Below are positions 15,810 through 24,003 of a stretch of 36,707 nucleotides of DNA, one piece after another; within the stretch, counting starts at the first letter, position 1, and every line of letters begins with the position of its first letter. The stretch is from CAZXNF01 sp050741255. GTDB lineage: Bacteria > Pseudomonadota > Gammaproteobacteria > Burkholderiales > SG8-41. The stretch spans positions 1 through 36,707 of the forward strand of contig JBOIEQ010000026.1 in NCBI GenBank assembly GCA_050741255.1. Direction: 5' to 3'. The position numbers and the translations under genes were made by a program. Below the pieces are notes generated by a model. That model saw nothing but the letters and a program-made list of their open reading frames with translations, had not been told where the DNA came from and made no database searches.

Positions 15810-16580
15810 ATGCCTCTGCGGATGCCCCTTCGATGTTTTGCCGCCGTCGCGCTGGCCCTCGCGATGGCGCCCGCATGGGCCGCGCGTCCGATGATCACGG
15901 ACGACGCCCGCATCGTCGAGCCCGGCGCCTGCCAGCTCGAGACCTGGGTGCGTTTCAACCGCGACGACAACGAGTACTGGGCGCTGCCGGGCTGCAACCC
16001 GACGGGCAACCTCGAAATCACCGTCGGCGGGGCCAATCTGGTCACCGACGACCCGTATTTCACGGGCCGTTCGTCGACGATCCAGATCCAGGGCAAGACG
16101 CTGTTCAAGCCGCTGGAAACCAACGGCTACGGCATCGGGCTCGTCGTAGGTGGGGTCATCCGCTCCCAGGGCCTCTCCCAGCAGGTGCCGTCGTACTACT
16201 TCTACGTCCCGGTGTCGAAGTCGTTCATGGACGACCGCCTGGTCATGCACCTGAACGCGGGTGCGCAACGCCTCTCGCGCCCGCCGTATGGCGCGCAGGA
16301 GGTGTTCAACCTGGGCGGCCAGGTCGTGCGCCCGCAGCCCGGAAATTCAGTGACCTGGGGGGTGGCCGGCGAGTACGCCGTGACCCGCCGCCTCTACGCC
16401 ATTGCCGAGACCTTCGGCGACAGCCACCAGCAACCGTACGTGCAGGCGGGGCTGCGCCTGTGGCTCGTGCCCAACCACGTACAGATCGACACCACCATCG
16501 GGTCGCAGTCCGGCGACTGGGGCGGGGGACGCTGGATTTCGATCGGGCTGCGGCTGCTGTCGCCGCCATTCCTCAAGTAG
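15810..16580 (+). CDS. Exported beta-rich protein of unknown function
   Basis: 256 residues from ATG 15810 (ATG 15822 is also possible). The signal peptide ends AWA|ARP at about residue 25. The mature part opens with RPMITDDARIVEPGACQLETWVRF and continues as alternating strands with aromatic residues at turns. It ends in WISIGLRLLSPPFLK, resembling an outer-membrane-type beta structure. Similar proteins with the RPxxTDDA opening are often annotated as outer-membrane or transporter-like proteins; I cannot assign a function. The kinase gene starts 19 bases downstream. Confidence 0.7.
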   Translation: MPLRMPLRCFAAVALALAMAPAWAARPMITDDARIVEPGACQLETWVRFNRDDNEYWALPGCNPTGNLEITVGGANLVTDDPYFTGRSSTIQIQGKTLFKPLETNGYGIGLVVGGVIRSQGLSQQVPSYYFYVPVSKSFMDDRLVMHLNAGAQRLSRPPYGAQEVFNLGGQVVRPQPGNSVTWGVAGEYAVTRRLYAIAETFGDSHQQPYVQAGLRLWLVPNHVQIDTTIGSQSGDWGGGRWISIGLRLLSPPFLK

Positions 16581-16599
16581 GGCGTGCTATGTTCGCGCG

Positions 16600-17616
16600 G
16601 TGAACCGCGCCACCCTGCACGCCGCCCTGCCTGCTGCTCCCGTCTACGCCGGCCTCACACCCGACATGGTGCTCGACGCCGTCGAATCGGTCGGCCATCG
16701 CTGCGATGGCCGGCAGTCGGCGCTGAACAGCTATGAGAACCGTGTCTTCCAGGTCTGGCTGGAGGACGGCCGCGCGCTGGTCGCCAAGTTCTACCGGCCC
16801 GGGCGCTGGTCGGACGCCGCGATCCGCGAGGAGCACGTCTTCGCCGCCGAACTGGCGCAGCGCGAAATCCCGGTGGTGGCGCCCCTTGGTGGCAGCGGCG
16901 GGCGCACACTGTTCACATACGCGGATTTCCGCTTCGCGCTGTATCCGAAGCGACCCGGGCGCGCGCCGGAGCTGGAGCGCGATGACGTTCTGGAGTGGCT
17001 CGGCCGTTTCCTGGCGCGCATCCATGTGGTCGGCCGGCTGCGCGATTTCGCGGACCGCCCGTCGCTCGATCCCGAGACCTTCGGCTACGACTCGCTCGAC
17101 TACCTGCTGGAGGAAGGCCACCTGCCGCCGGCTTTGCACGAGGCGTATGCGGCGATCGGCGATCAGGTGCTCGCGGCCGTCGGGCAGCGCTTCGAGGCGG
17201 CCGAAGGGGTGGAGTGGATCCGCACGCACGGTGACTGCCATGCCGGCAACATGCTGTGGACGCACGACGGCCCGCATTTCGTGGACCTCGATGACTGCCG
17301 CAGCGCACCCGCCGTGCAGGACCTGTGGATGCTGCTGCCGGGCGACCGGCCGGCCGCCACCCGCGCGCTCTCCGCGGTGCTGCGCGGCTACCGCGAATTC
17401 TCGGATTTCGACCGGCGCGAGTTGCTGCTGATCGAGCCGCTGCGCGCGCTGCGCATGCTGCACCACTCGGCCTGGCTCGCCCGCCGCTGGGAGGATCCGG
17501 CCTTTCCCGCGGCCTTCCCGTGGTTCGGCACGGAGCGTTACTGGCAGGACCAGATCCTCGCGCTGCGCGAGCAACTGGCGGCGCTCGACGAGCCGCCGCT
17601 CGATGTGACATGGTGA
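16600..17616 (+). CDS. srkA: Stress response kinase A (SrkA/YihE family)
   Basis: 338 residues from GTG 16600; the frame upstream runs into the previous gene. It has the aminoglycoside-phosphotransferase-like kinase fold. SALNSYENRVFQV (residues 40-52) is the family's phosphate-loop region, Lys63 in LVAKFYRPGRW is the ATP lysine, HGDCHAGNMLW (210-220) is the catalytic loop, and VDLDD (228-232) holds the metal aspartate. Length is close to E. coli SrkA (328). SrkA is a Ser/Thr kinase reported to protect against stress-induced death. The stop overlaps the start of the hydrolase gene. Confidence 0.92.
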   Translation: MNRATLHAALPAAPVYAGLTPDMVLDAVESVGHRCDGRQSALNSYENRVFQVWLEDGRALVAKFYRPGRWSDAAIREEHVFAAELAQREIPVVAPLGGSGGRTLFTYADFRFALYPKRPGRAPELERDDVLEWLGRFLARIHVVGRLRDFADRPSLDPETFGYDSLDYLLEEGHLPPALHEAYAAIGDQVLAAVGQRFEAAEGVEWIRTHGDCHAGNMLWTHDGPHFVDLDDCRSAPAVQDLWMLLPGDRPAATRALSAVLRGYREFSDFDRRELLLIEPLRALRMLHHSAWLARRWEDPAFPAAFPWFGTERYWQDQILALREQLAALDEPPLDVTW

Positions 17617-18437
17617 AGCGCATGTGGGGCTGGCTGGGCAGTATCGCGGTGGCGTACCTGATCGTGGTCGCCCTCGTCTGGGTGTTCCAGGACAGACTCG
17701 TGTTCTTTCCGGACCTCGGGCGCGACGACCTCGCGACGCCGCAGACGATGGGTCTGGCCTTCGATGACGTGCAGTTGTCGACGGAGGACGGCGCCACGCT
17801 CGCCGCGTGGTGGGTGCCGCGGGCGGATGCGCGCGGCACGGTGGTGCTCTTCCACGGCAACGCCGGCAGCATCGCCAGCCGCATCCCGTATGCCGCGATG
17901 TTCCACAAGCTGGGTTATGCGACGCTGCTGGTCGAATACCGTGGTTACGGCAGGAGCACTGGCACCCCGTCGGAGGCCGGCACCTACCGCGACGCCGAGG
18001 CGGCCTGGCGCTACCTGACCGAAACGCGCAAGCTCAAGCCGGAGCGGATCGTGGTGATGGGCGAATCGCTGGGCGGCGGTGTCGCGACCTGGCTGGCGGC
18101 CAAGTACAAGCCCGGCGCGCTGATCCTCGCCTCATCCTTTACTTCGTTGATCGATGTCGGCGCCGACGTGTACTGGTTTTTGCCCGTGCGCCTGATCGGC
18201 CGCACGCGCTACGACAGCCTGTCGCGGATGACGGACATCGACTGCCCGGTGCTGGTGGCGCACAGCCAGGAGGATGAAATCATTCCCGTCAGTCATGGTC
18301 AGGCGCTGTTTCTCGCCGCGCCCGATCCCAAGCTGTTCGTGAAGCTCGCCGGCGGGCACAACGACGGCTTCCTGTATGTGCGCCCGGAGTGGGCGGAAGT
18401 GGTGGGGGTGTTTCTGGATGGGGTGCTTCAGCGCTGA
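17610..18437 (+). CDS. Membrane-anchored alpha/beta hydrolase (BEM46/ABHD13-like)
   Basis: 275 residues from ATG 17610, overlapping the SrkA stop; GTG 17613 and ATG 17622 are alternatives. Residues 6-25 form one membrane helix (GWLGSIAVAYLIVVALVWVF), followed by the serine hydrolase core: FHGNAGSI oxyanion region, the nucleophile elbow MGESLGGG, an acid in SQEDEIIPVSHG and a histidine in AGGHNDGF. This order matches the BEM46/ABHD13 group, whose substrates are mostly unknown. The catalytic domain probably faces the periplasm, since the N-terminus is basic (inference). Confidence 0.87.
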   Translation: MVKRMWGWLGSIAVAYLIVVALVWVFQDRLVFFPDLGRDDLATPQTMGLAFDDVQLSTEDGATLAAWWVPRADARGTVVLFHGNAGSIASRIPYAAMFHKLGYATLLVEYRGYGRSTGTPSEAGTYRDAEAAWRYLTETRKLKPERIVVMGESLGGGVATWLAAKYKPGALILASSFTSLIDVGADVYWFLPVRLIGRTRYDSLSRMTDIDCPVLVAHSQEDEIIPVSHGQALFLAAPDPKLFVKLAGGHNDGFLYVRPEWAEVVGVFLDGVLQR

Positions 18438-18440
18438 AGC
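18425..18440. other. 16-base perfect palindrome across a stop codon
   Basis: GCTTCAGCGCTGAAGC is a perfect palindrome covering the hydrolase stop. A second pair, CCCTGC (18440-18445) and GCAGGG (18462-18467), follows in the gap to the convergent lipoprotein gene. Either could fold in the transcript and contribute to termination, but no T tract is present. Confidence 0.25.
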
Positions 18441-18474
18441 CCTGCTGGCGCCGGTTCCAATGCAGGGGGCGCCC

Positions 18475-19080
18475 TTACCTTCCGTCCTCCGCAAGCAGAA
18501 CGAGGCGCTCGTTGTCGGGTTTCTTGAGCCAGTCGGCGTAATACTCGACGCGTTTTGACTGGATGCTCTCCATGTTGTCAGCGGCCCATTTATCCGAGGC
18601 TTCCGATTTCTCGACCCATTTGCATTCCTTCAGGTCGTTCTCGAATTCCGCGGTGGCCAATTTGCCCTTGCCGATCGGCTCAAGACTGAAACGTGCCTTC
18701 CAGAGACCCATCCGCGGTTCCACGGTGACGTAGTAGGTCTTGTTCGCTTGCAGGTTCGCGGTGATGAAGTCGGCGCTTTCGCCGACGGCCATGAACAGGC
18801 GGTTGCCGGGCTCGCTCTGGTAAGCAAGCTTGGTTTTCGCTGCGACGATGCCGACCAGCGCCACTTCGTTGCCCCTGACCTCATACACGCTCGACTGCAC
18901 CGCGAAGCCAAGGCCGGACGGTCGCATGAACACCACCATCGCCTTGCCGGGCTGGGGCGTGGCCACGGCGCGGTCCGCCGGAACCTCCCGCATGTTGACG
19001 ACGCTGCCGGCACAGCCGGACAGCAAGAGCACCAGTGCTGCGAGGATTATGGTTGCCGTACCACCGGACGTGTTCTTCAT
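18475..19080 (-). CDS. DUF2846 family lipoprotein
   Basis: 201 residues. The signal ILAALVLLLSGC contains a lipobox (LSGC) with the lipidated cysteine at about residue 23. The following domain (AMVVFMRPSGLGFAVQSSVYEV, TKLAYQSEPGNRLFMAVGES, LQANKTYYVTVEPRMG) matches DUF2846, a small beta-sandwich of unknown function often found in lipoproteins that carry an MVVFxRP strand. The C-terminal part is helical and charged. Gly or Ser after the cysteine does not argue for inner-membrane retention, so an outer-membrane location is likely. Confidence 0.85.
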   Translation of the reverse strand: MKNTSGGTATIILAALVLLLSGCAGSVVNMREVPADRAVATPQPGKAMVVFMRPSGLGFAVQSSVYEVRGNEVALVGIVAAKTKLAYQSEPGNRLFMAVGESADFITANLQANKTYYVTVEPRMGLWKARFSLEPIGKGKLATAEFENDLKECKWVEKSEASDKWAADNMESIQSKRVEYYADWLKKPDNERLVLLAEDGR

Positions 19081-19166
19081 GCCGTACCTCTCTGTCAGGG
19101 TTGATCCGGTTTTGGAAGCTGCGACGATAATTGTTGCACATCATCCTCGCCCATGAGCGGCGAGCG

Positions 19167-20834
19167 TTACGAACTGCATGACAGCGCCGAACAGCCCGCC
19201 TTGTGCCGCGCCCACTCGGGGCGACGCTCCGCCAGCGTCTCGTGCTCCGGTTGCTCGTCGTAGGGGCGTTCGAGCACGGTCATCAGCGTATTCATGAACG
19301 TCGGGTCGCCTTCCGCCAGCGCATCGATTGCCAGTTGCGCGAGGTAATTGCGCAGCACGTACTTGGGATTGGCGCGGTTCATCCGTGCGATCCGTTCGGC
19401 AGGCGCCGCTGTTTCCTGCGCGCCGCGGACGAGGTAGCGGCGCAGCCAGTCGATGAGCTTCGCCCGGTGCGCAGGGGCATCAGCTTCTTCGTTGTAGAAC
19501 GCGCGGCGCAGCGGGGTGAGCAGCGCGTCATCGGTGGCATCGGTTTGGCCGTACGGCAGCGACGAGAGCCCGCGGAAGAACAGCGTCATGTCGGTTTCCA
19601 CTGCCTGCAGCAGGTCGAACAGGTCGGCGATCAGGCGGTCGTCGCCGGCGCGGTCGATGGACGCAAGTCCCAGCTTGTCGGACAGCATGTGCGCCGACCG
19701 CGCTTCGAAGGTGTCGGCGAACACGCCGAGCGCGCGTTCGAGCGCCGCCGTGTCGTTGAGCAGCGGGAGCAGCGCGTTGGCGAGCCGCACCAGGTTCCAC
19801 TGCGCGATCGCCGGCTGGTTGCCGTAGCAGTAGCGCCGGCCCTGCGCGTCGGTCGTGTTCGGCGTCCAGCGCAGGTCGTAGCCTTCGAGCCAGCCGTAGG
19901 GGCCGTAGTCGATCGTGAGTCCGAGGATGGACATGTTGTCGGTGTTCATCACGCCGTGCACGAAGCCCACGCGCATCCATTCGGTGACCATCACCGCGGT
20001 GCGGCGGCACAGTTCCTCGAACCACCGCGCGTAGACGGCCGGCGACGGTGCGCCGAGCTCCGGGTAATGCGTGGTGATCACGTAGTCGGCCAGCCGCTTC
20101 AGCAGCGGGAGTTCTTCGTGCGCGGCGAGGATCTCGAAGTTGCCAAAGCGCACGAAGGTGGGCGCGACGCGGCACACCACCGCGCCGGGCTCCGCTTCCG
20201 GGCGGCCATCGTAGAACATGTCGCGGATCACGGCTTCGCCGGTGGCGGCGAGGCTCAGCGCGCGGGTGGTCGGCACGCCGAGGTAGTGCATCGCTTCGCT
20301 GCACATGAATTCCCGCACGGAGGAGCGCAGCACCGCGCGACCGTCCGCCGTACGCGAATAGGGCGTCGGGCCCGCACCTTTCAGTTGCAGTTCGTAGCGG
20401 CCGCCGTCCCTGCCGATCGCTTCGGCGAGCGTGATCGCGCGGCCGTCACCGAGCTGCCCCGCCCAATGACCGAACTGGTGGCCGCCGTAACGGGCCGCGT
20501 ACGGCTGCATGCCGGGCAGCACGCGGCTGCCGGCCAGCACTTCGGCCTCGGGGCCGGTGAACGATGCAGGGCGGGAGATGCCCAGTATGTCCCCGACGGC
20601 AGCGGCCCACGCGAGCAGGCGGGGGGCGGCGACCGGCGTCGGATCGACGCGGGTGTAGGAGATATTGCGCACCGCGCGCGGCACGTTCGTCAGTACCGGG
20701 TCGCCCGGCAGCGCGCTGACGAAGCTGTTCTCGAACGGCAGGTCGAGCAGCCCGACGGGAGTGGCAGGACAGAGGGCGGGGGCGGGAGTCACGTGAGGGA
20801 AAGGGTGCAAAAACGTATGGCGGGACTGTATCAC
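19167..20834 (-). CDS. selO: Protein adenylyltransferase SelO (YdiU family)
   Basis: 555 residues. SelO is a pseudokinase-fold enzyme that transfers AMP to protein Ser, Thr or Tyr. Diagnostic blocks are all present: YGGHQFGHWAGQLGDGRAI, ELQLKGAGPTPYSRTADGRA, VLRSSVREFMCSEAMHYLG, the active-site stretch FVHGVMNTDNMSILG followed by IDYGPYGWL, and YCYGNQPAIAQWNLVRLA. The C-terminus CSALSCSS carries Cys where animal SelO has selenocysteine. The first 35 residues before LPFENSF are poorly conserved, so the real start may be slightly downstream (for example a GTG at HVTP). Confidence 0.95.
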   Translation of the reverse strand: MIQSRHTFLHPFPHVTPAPALCPATPVGLLDLPFENSFVSALPGDPVLTNVPRAVRNISYTRVDPTPVAAPRLLAWAAAVGDILGISRPASFTGPEAEVLAGSRVLPGMQPYAARYGGHQFGHWAGQLGDGRAITLAEAIGRDGGRYELQLKGAGPTPYSRTADGRAVLRSSVREFMCSEAMHYLGVPTTRALSLAATGEAVIRDMFYDGRPEAEPGAVVCRVAPTFVRFGNFEILAAHEELPLLKRLADYVITTHYPELGAPSPAVYARWFEELCRRTAVMVTEWMRVGFVHGVMNTDNMSILGLTIDYGPYGWLEGYDLRWTPNTTDAQGRRYCYGNQPAIAQWNLVRLANALLPLLNDTAALERALGVFADTFEARSAHMLSDKLGLASIDRAGDDRLIADLFDLLQAVETDMTLFFRGLSSLPYGQTDATDDALLTPLRRAFYNEEADAPAHRAKLIDWLRRYLVRGAQETAAPAERIARMNRANPKYVLRNYLAQLAIDALAEGDPTFMNTLMTVLERPYDEQPEHETLAERRPEWARHKAGCSALSCSS

Positions 20835-20877
20835 CCTGGCTTAGTCGGGGGCGCCGAAAGCGGGGAAAAGCCACGTT

Positions 20878-20968
20878 TGAACCACAGAGGCACGGAGACA
20901 CGGAGAACCGCAGTAAGCATCACTTCAAATCAAGGAATTCCTCTGTGTCTCCGTGCCTCTGTGGTTCA
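20878..20968. repeat. 28-base inverted repeat of CACNGAGN octamers
   Basis: The arms at 20878-20905 and 20941-20968 are inverted copies with one mismatch and a 35-base loop. Each arm contains three 8-base units (CACAGAGG or CACGGAGA types) beginning after TGAAC. It lies between two minus-strand genes (FAD oxidoreductase and SelO). Similar interspersed CACAGAGG-type repeats occur in other proteobacterial genomes (general knowledge); no transposase is nearby. Confidence 0.85.
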
Positions 20969-20989
20969 GTAGTCGTCTTGTCGCGGCGC

Positions 20990-22099
20990 TCAGGACGCGA
21001 GCAGGTCGCGCACGTATTCGCCGATCGCGAGCGAGGACGTCAGCCCCGGTGATTCGATGCCGTAGAGGTTGATCAGCCCGGCAACCTTGTGATCTTTCGG
21101 GCCCTGGATCAGGAAGTCGGGCGCGGGCGCGTCGGGGCCGTGAATCTTGGGCCGGATGCCGGTGTAGCCGGGCTGGAGCTGGCCGTCCTGCAGGCCGGGG
21201 TAGTAGTGGCGGATCGCGTCGTAGAAAGCCTGCTTGCGGGACTCGTCGAAGGTGTAGTCGACCTGGTCCAGCCATTTGAAGTCCGGTCCAAACTTGCAGC
21301 GGCCACCCAGATCGATGGTGACGTGAACGCCGAGCCAGCTGTTCTGGGCGCGCGCCACCGGGTAGATCAGCCGGTTGAAGGGCGTCTTGCCCGACAGCGT
21401 GTAGTAATGGCCGATCGCGTAAAACGTCGGCGGAATGGTCGGCGCGGGGATGCCTTCGATCGTGCGCGCCACCGCCTGCGCGTGCATGCCCGCGGCGTTG
21501 ATGACCGTGCGGGCCTGTATGGTCATTGCGGAAGCGCCGCCGACCTCGAGTTCGATGCCGTCACTGGTGACGCGGCCCCTGTTGACCGGACTGTCGAGCG
21601 CCAGCATCGCGCCATGCGCTTCGGCTTCGCCCAGGTAGGCCAGCATGAGTCCGTGGCTGTCGATGATGCCGGTGGAAGGGGAGAGAAAGCCTGCCGCGGC
21701 GCGCACTTCAGGTTCGAGTGTCGCCAGTTCGTCGCGGTTCAGCATGCGCAGGTCGTCCACGCCGTTCGCCACCGCCTGATCCCAGTACTTCTTCAGCCCC
21801 GGTACCTGGTCCTCGTCTGAGGCGACGATGACCTTGCCGATCTTGCGGTGGTTGACCTGGTGTTCAGTGCAGTAGCCGTAGAGCGCCTTGCGGCTCGCCA
21901 CGCACAGCTTTGCCTTCAGCGAACCCGTCGGGTAGTAGATGCCCGCGTGCATGACTTCCGAGTTGCGCGAACTGGTCTGCGTGCCGATGTCGGACTCGGC
22001 TTCGAGGATGACGACTTCGCGTCCGGCGAGCGCGAGCGCGCGGGCGCAGCCGAGGCCGACGACACCGGCGCCGATGACGACGCAATCAACAGTTTCCAT
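20990..22099 (-). CDS. FAD-dependent oxidoreductase, L-2-hydroxyglutarate oxidase-like
   Basis: 369 residues of the DAO family. The N-terminal dinucleotide-binding motif is GAGVVGLGCARAL (residues 10-22), with the acidic end VVILEAES. Then come SSRNSEVMHAGIYYPTGSLKA, the substrate/FAD region typical of L-2-hydroxyglutarate dehydrogenase (LhgO/L2HGDH) relatives, TVINAAGMHA, LGVHVTIDLGGRCKFGPD, and YTGIRPKIHGP plus GIESPGLTSSLAIGEYV at the C-terminus. Family members oxidise L-2-hydroxy acids using FAD and pass electrons to the membrane pool. The start is divergent from the DUF3025 gene, with only 37 bases between them. Confidence 0.87.
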   Translation of the reverse strand: METVDCVVIGAGVVGLGCARALALAGREVVILEAESDIGTQTSSRNSEVMHAGIYYPTGSLKAKLCVASRKALYGYCTEHQVNHRKIGKVIVASDEDQVPGLKKYWDQAVANGVDDLRMLNRDELATLEPEVRAAAGFLSPSTGIIDSHGLMLAYLGEAEAHGAMLALDSPVNRGRVTSDGIELEVGGASAMTIQARTVINAAGMHAQAVARTIEGIPAPTIPPTFYAIGHYYTLSGKTPFNRLIYPVARAQNSWLGVHVTIDLGGRCKFGPDFKWLDQVDYTFDESRKQAFYDAIRHYYPGLQDGQLQPGYTGIRPKIHGPDAPAPDFLIQGPKDHKVAGLINLYGIESPGLTSSLAIGEYVRDLLAS

Positions 22100-22136
22100 G
22101 GGTGGCAGCGGGTGGCGCAGCTAAACTCTGCGCTAC

Positions 22137-22946
22137 GTGAAAATAATGAACAACCGCGATTCTACCGAACTTGCCTGGTCGCCCGGACGGCTCGCGGCCG
22201 TCCCGATGCTGGCGGACCTCGCGCCATTCGCCGCGGCGCTGCCGGCGGATCGCTGGCCGGTCTGTGCCGAACTCAACACCGCGTTTGCGGCCCGCGCCGG
22301 CGTGCGTTTTGTGCCGCCCACGGACGATGGACTCGATTATGAAGCGCGTGTCGCTGCACGCAGCGAAGTCGCCACGCGCGAGGGCAACTGGCACGACCTG
22401 TTCAACGCCCTGATGTGGGCGGCCTTCCCGCGGGCGAAGCGCGCGCTGAGCCGGCGCCACGCCGCGGGACGCGGACAGGAAGCCCGCGCAGGCACGCGGG
22501 GCGCGGCGCGCGACGCGGCCACGGTGCTGGATGAAAGCGGCGTGATTTTCGCCTGCGCGAATCCCGCGCTGGCGACACTGCTGCGCGGGTTTCAGTGGCA
22601 GGAGCTGTTCGTGGCGCAGCGGGCCGCCGTGCTGCGGGAGGTGCGCTGCCTGCTGTTCGGCCACGCGCTCGCGGAGAAGGCGCTGACGCCGTACGTGGGC
22701 ATGACCGGCCACGCCGTCATCCTCGACATGCCGGCCGCTGTGCTGGCGAGTGCGCCGGCGGCGCTGGGCATCGCGCTGGATGAGTGCCTGGCGGCGTGGC
22801 TGGCCGATCCGGTGGTGCTGGCCTCGCCGCGCGACCTGCAGCCGCTGCCGGTACTGGGCGTGCCGGGCTGGTGGCCGGCGAATGCCGATCCCGCGTTCTA
22901 CGACAACCCGGAGTACTTCAGGCCGGGACGGCGGCGCGACCTTTAG
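22137..22946 (+). CDS. DUF3025 family protein
   Basis: 269 residues from GTG 22137 (ATG 22146 also possible). The family's core is visible: GNWHDLFNALMWAAFPRAKRAL near residue 85, TVLDESGVIFAC, FGHALAEKALTPYVGMTGHAVIL, and the C-terminal LPVLGVPGWWPANADPAFYDNPEYFRPGRR block. Function is unknown. No membrane segment is seen. The last four bases overlap the convergent SMP-30-like gene. Confidence 0.88.
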   Translation: MKIMNNRDSTELAWSPGRLAAVPMLADLAPFAAALPADRWPVCAELNTAFAARAGVRFVPPTDDGLDYEARVAARSEVATREGNWHDLFNALMWAAFPRAKRALSRRHAAGRGQEARAGTRGAARDAATVLDESGVIFACANPALATLLRGFQWQELFVAQRAAVLREVRCLLFGHALAEKALTPYVGMTGHAVILDMPAAVLASAPAALGIALDECLAAWLADPVVLASPRDLQPLPVLGVPGWWPANADPAFYDNPEYFRPGRRRDL

Positions 22947-23857
22947 GCGGCGTAGTTGAGCTTCAGTCCCGGGCAATACCACGGCATGGTGTAAAGCCGG
23001 CCGCGGCCCGAGGACGTGATGTAGAGCGTGCGCAGGTCGGGCCCGCCGAAACACACATTGGTGACCATCGGGTCGTACTCGGGTACGGGAAACGTGCCGT
23101 GCAGGCGCCCATCGGGCGTGATTGCACTGACGCAGCCGGTGCCCAGCGTGGCGAGCAGGATATTCCCCTCGCTGTCGAGCGCGAGCGAGTCCAGCCGCTC
23201 GTAGCCGCTGAAGCCGTACAGGATGTCGCCCACGTGGAAGGGGTCGATGGTCGGGCCCAGTACCCCTGGCGCTGCGATCTCCCAGGTGCGCAGCTTGGCG
23301 GAGAAAGTTTCGGCGACGTAGAGCCGGCCGCCGTCGGCGCTGAGGCCGACCCCGTTGGCGGTGTCGACGGGCCACGCGATTTCCCGGATCGCCGAGCCAT
23401 CCGGCTGCGCGTAATAGACGCCGCCGCGGTCGAGGCTGCGCCCTTTGCGGTGGCCGAGATCGGTGAAATAGAAGCCGCCGTGGGCGTCGAACACGAGGTC
23501 GTTCGGCGACTTGAGGGTCTCCCCGTTGCAGGCCGTGTATAGCGTTTCGACGGTGCCCGTTTTGAGGTCCACTGCCTGGATGCTGCCCGCAGTGTTGTGC
23601 GGGGCGATGCCTGTCGAACGGGTGAAGCCGTCGATTTCGCCCCAACCGAAGCCGCCGTTGTTGCAGACATAGACGCGACCATCGGGCCCGAGCGCGGCGC
23701 CGTTCGGGCCGCCGCCGCAGTCGGCGACGACCTCGATGCGGCCATCCGGCGTCACGCGGCTCAGCGTGCCGCGCTTGATCTCGACCAGCAGCACGCTGCC
23801 GTCGGCGAGGGCGATGGGGCCTTCGGGAAATTCCAGACCGCGGCAGATTTCGTGCAT
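22943..23857 (-). CDS. SMP-30/gluconolactonase/LRE family protein
   Basis: 304-residue six-bladed propeller of the SMP-30 family. The metal-site signatures are LEFPEGPIAL (Glu near residue 12), ETLKSPNDLVFDAHGGFYFTD (Asn in the middle) and YERLDSLALDSEGNILLATLG (Asp). Members hydrolyse sugar or other lactones to the free acids with Ca2+ or Zn2+. No signal peptide. It is divergent from the dehydrogenase/RraA operon across a 146-base promoter region. Shared regulation with that operon is likely, and a lactone-to-acid step followed by oxidation and aldol cleavage would be a coherent route (inference). Confidence 0.9.
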   Translation of the reverse strand: MHEICRGLEFPEGPIALADGSVLLVEIKRGTLSRVTPDGRIEVVADCGGGPNGAALGPDGRVYVCNNGGFGWGEIDGFTRSTGIAPHNTAGSIQAVDLKTGTVETLYTACNGETLKSPNDLVFDAHGGFYFTDLGHRKGRSLDRGGVYYAQPDGSAIREIAWPVDTANGVGLSADGGRLYVAETFSAKLRTWEIAAPGVLGPTIDPFHVGDILYGFSGYERLDSLALDSEGNILLATLGTGCVSAITPDGRLHGTFPVPEYDPMVTNVCFGGPDLRTLYITSSGRGRLYTMPWYCPGLKLNYAA

Positions 23858-23902
23858 GGGGCGATGGCAAGGTGAGGGAAGAGTCTGACAGCCGGATTAA
23901 TT

Positions 23903-23931
23903 TTGACGCCGCAAACGATAATCTTTATTAT
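23903..23931 (+). promoter_or_regulatory. Strong sigma-70-like promoter of the Ldh_2/RraA operon
   Basis: TTGACG (23903-23908), a 17-base spacer and TATTAT (23926-23931) match the -35/-10 consensus at 5 of 6 each with ideal spacing. Transcription would start near 23938, giving a leader of about 65 bases before ATG 24004, which has a GGAGGAGG-type ribosome binding site. It is overlapped by the operator-like repeats listed separately. Confidence 0.65.
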
Positions 23932-23950
23932 CGATAACATCAACGATAAC
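23915..23950. promoter_or_regulatory. Operator-like CGATAA array overlapping the promoter
   Basis: CGATAA occurs three times in one orientation (23916, 23932, 23945) and its inverse TTATCG once (23928). This creates two overlapping dyads: CGATAAT-4-ATTATCG (23916-23933) and the perfect TTATCGATAA (23928-23937). The dyads cover the spacer, the -10 and the likely start point, the normal place for a repressor. The regulator is unknown; the GntR/FCD gene at 26702-27409 is one candidate. Confidence 0.55.
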
Positions 23951-24003
23951 AAACGAGAGATTCCCGGCAACACGCGCGGCGCACGACGGAGGAGGCAGGT
24001 CAG

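Noticed and set aside
14591..16603. A 670-codon plus-strand frame
   Set aside because: It runs antisense to CorA and across unrelated genes; CorA has the YGMN signature and two membrane helices.
20810..20834. Selenocysteine in SelO
   Set aside because: The C-terminus reads CSCSS with ordinary Cys codons; there is no in-frame TGA before the stop.
20878..20968. CRISPR or insertion-sequence interpretation of the inverted repeat
   Set aside because: There are only two arms in inverted orientation, no spacer series, no target duplications and no transposase or cas gene.
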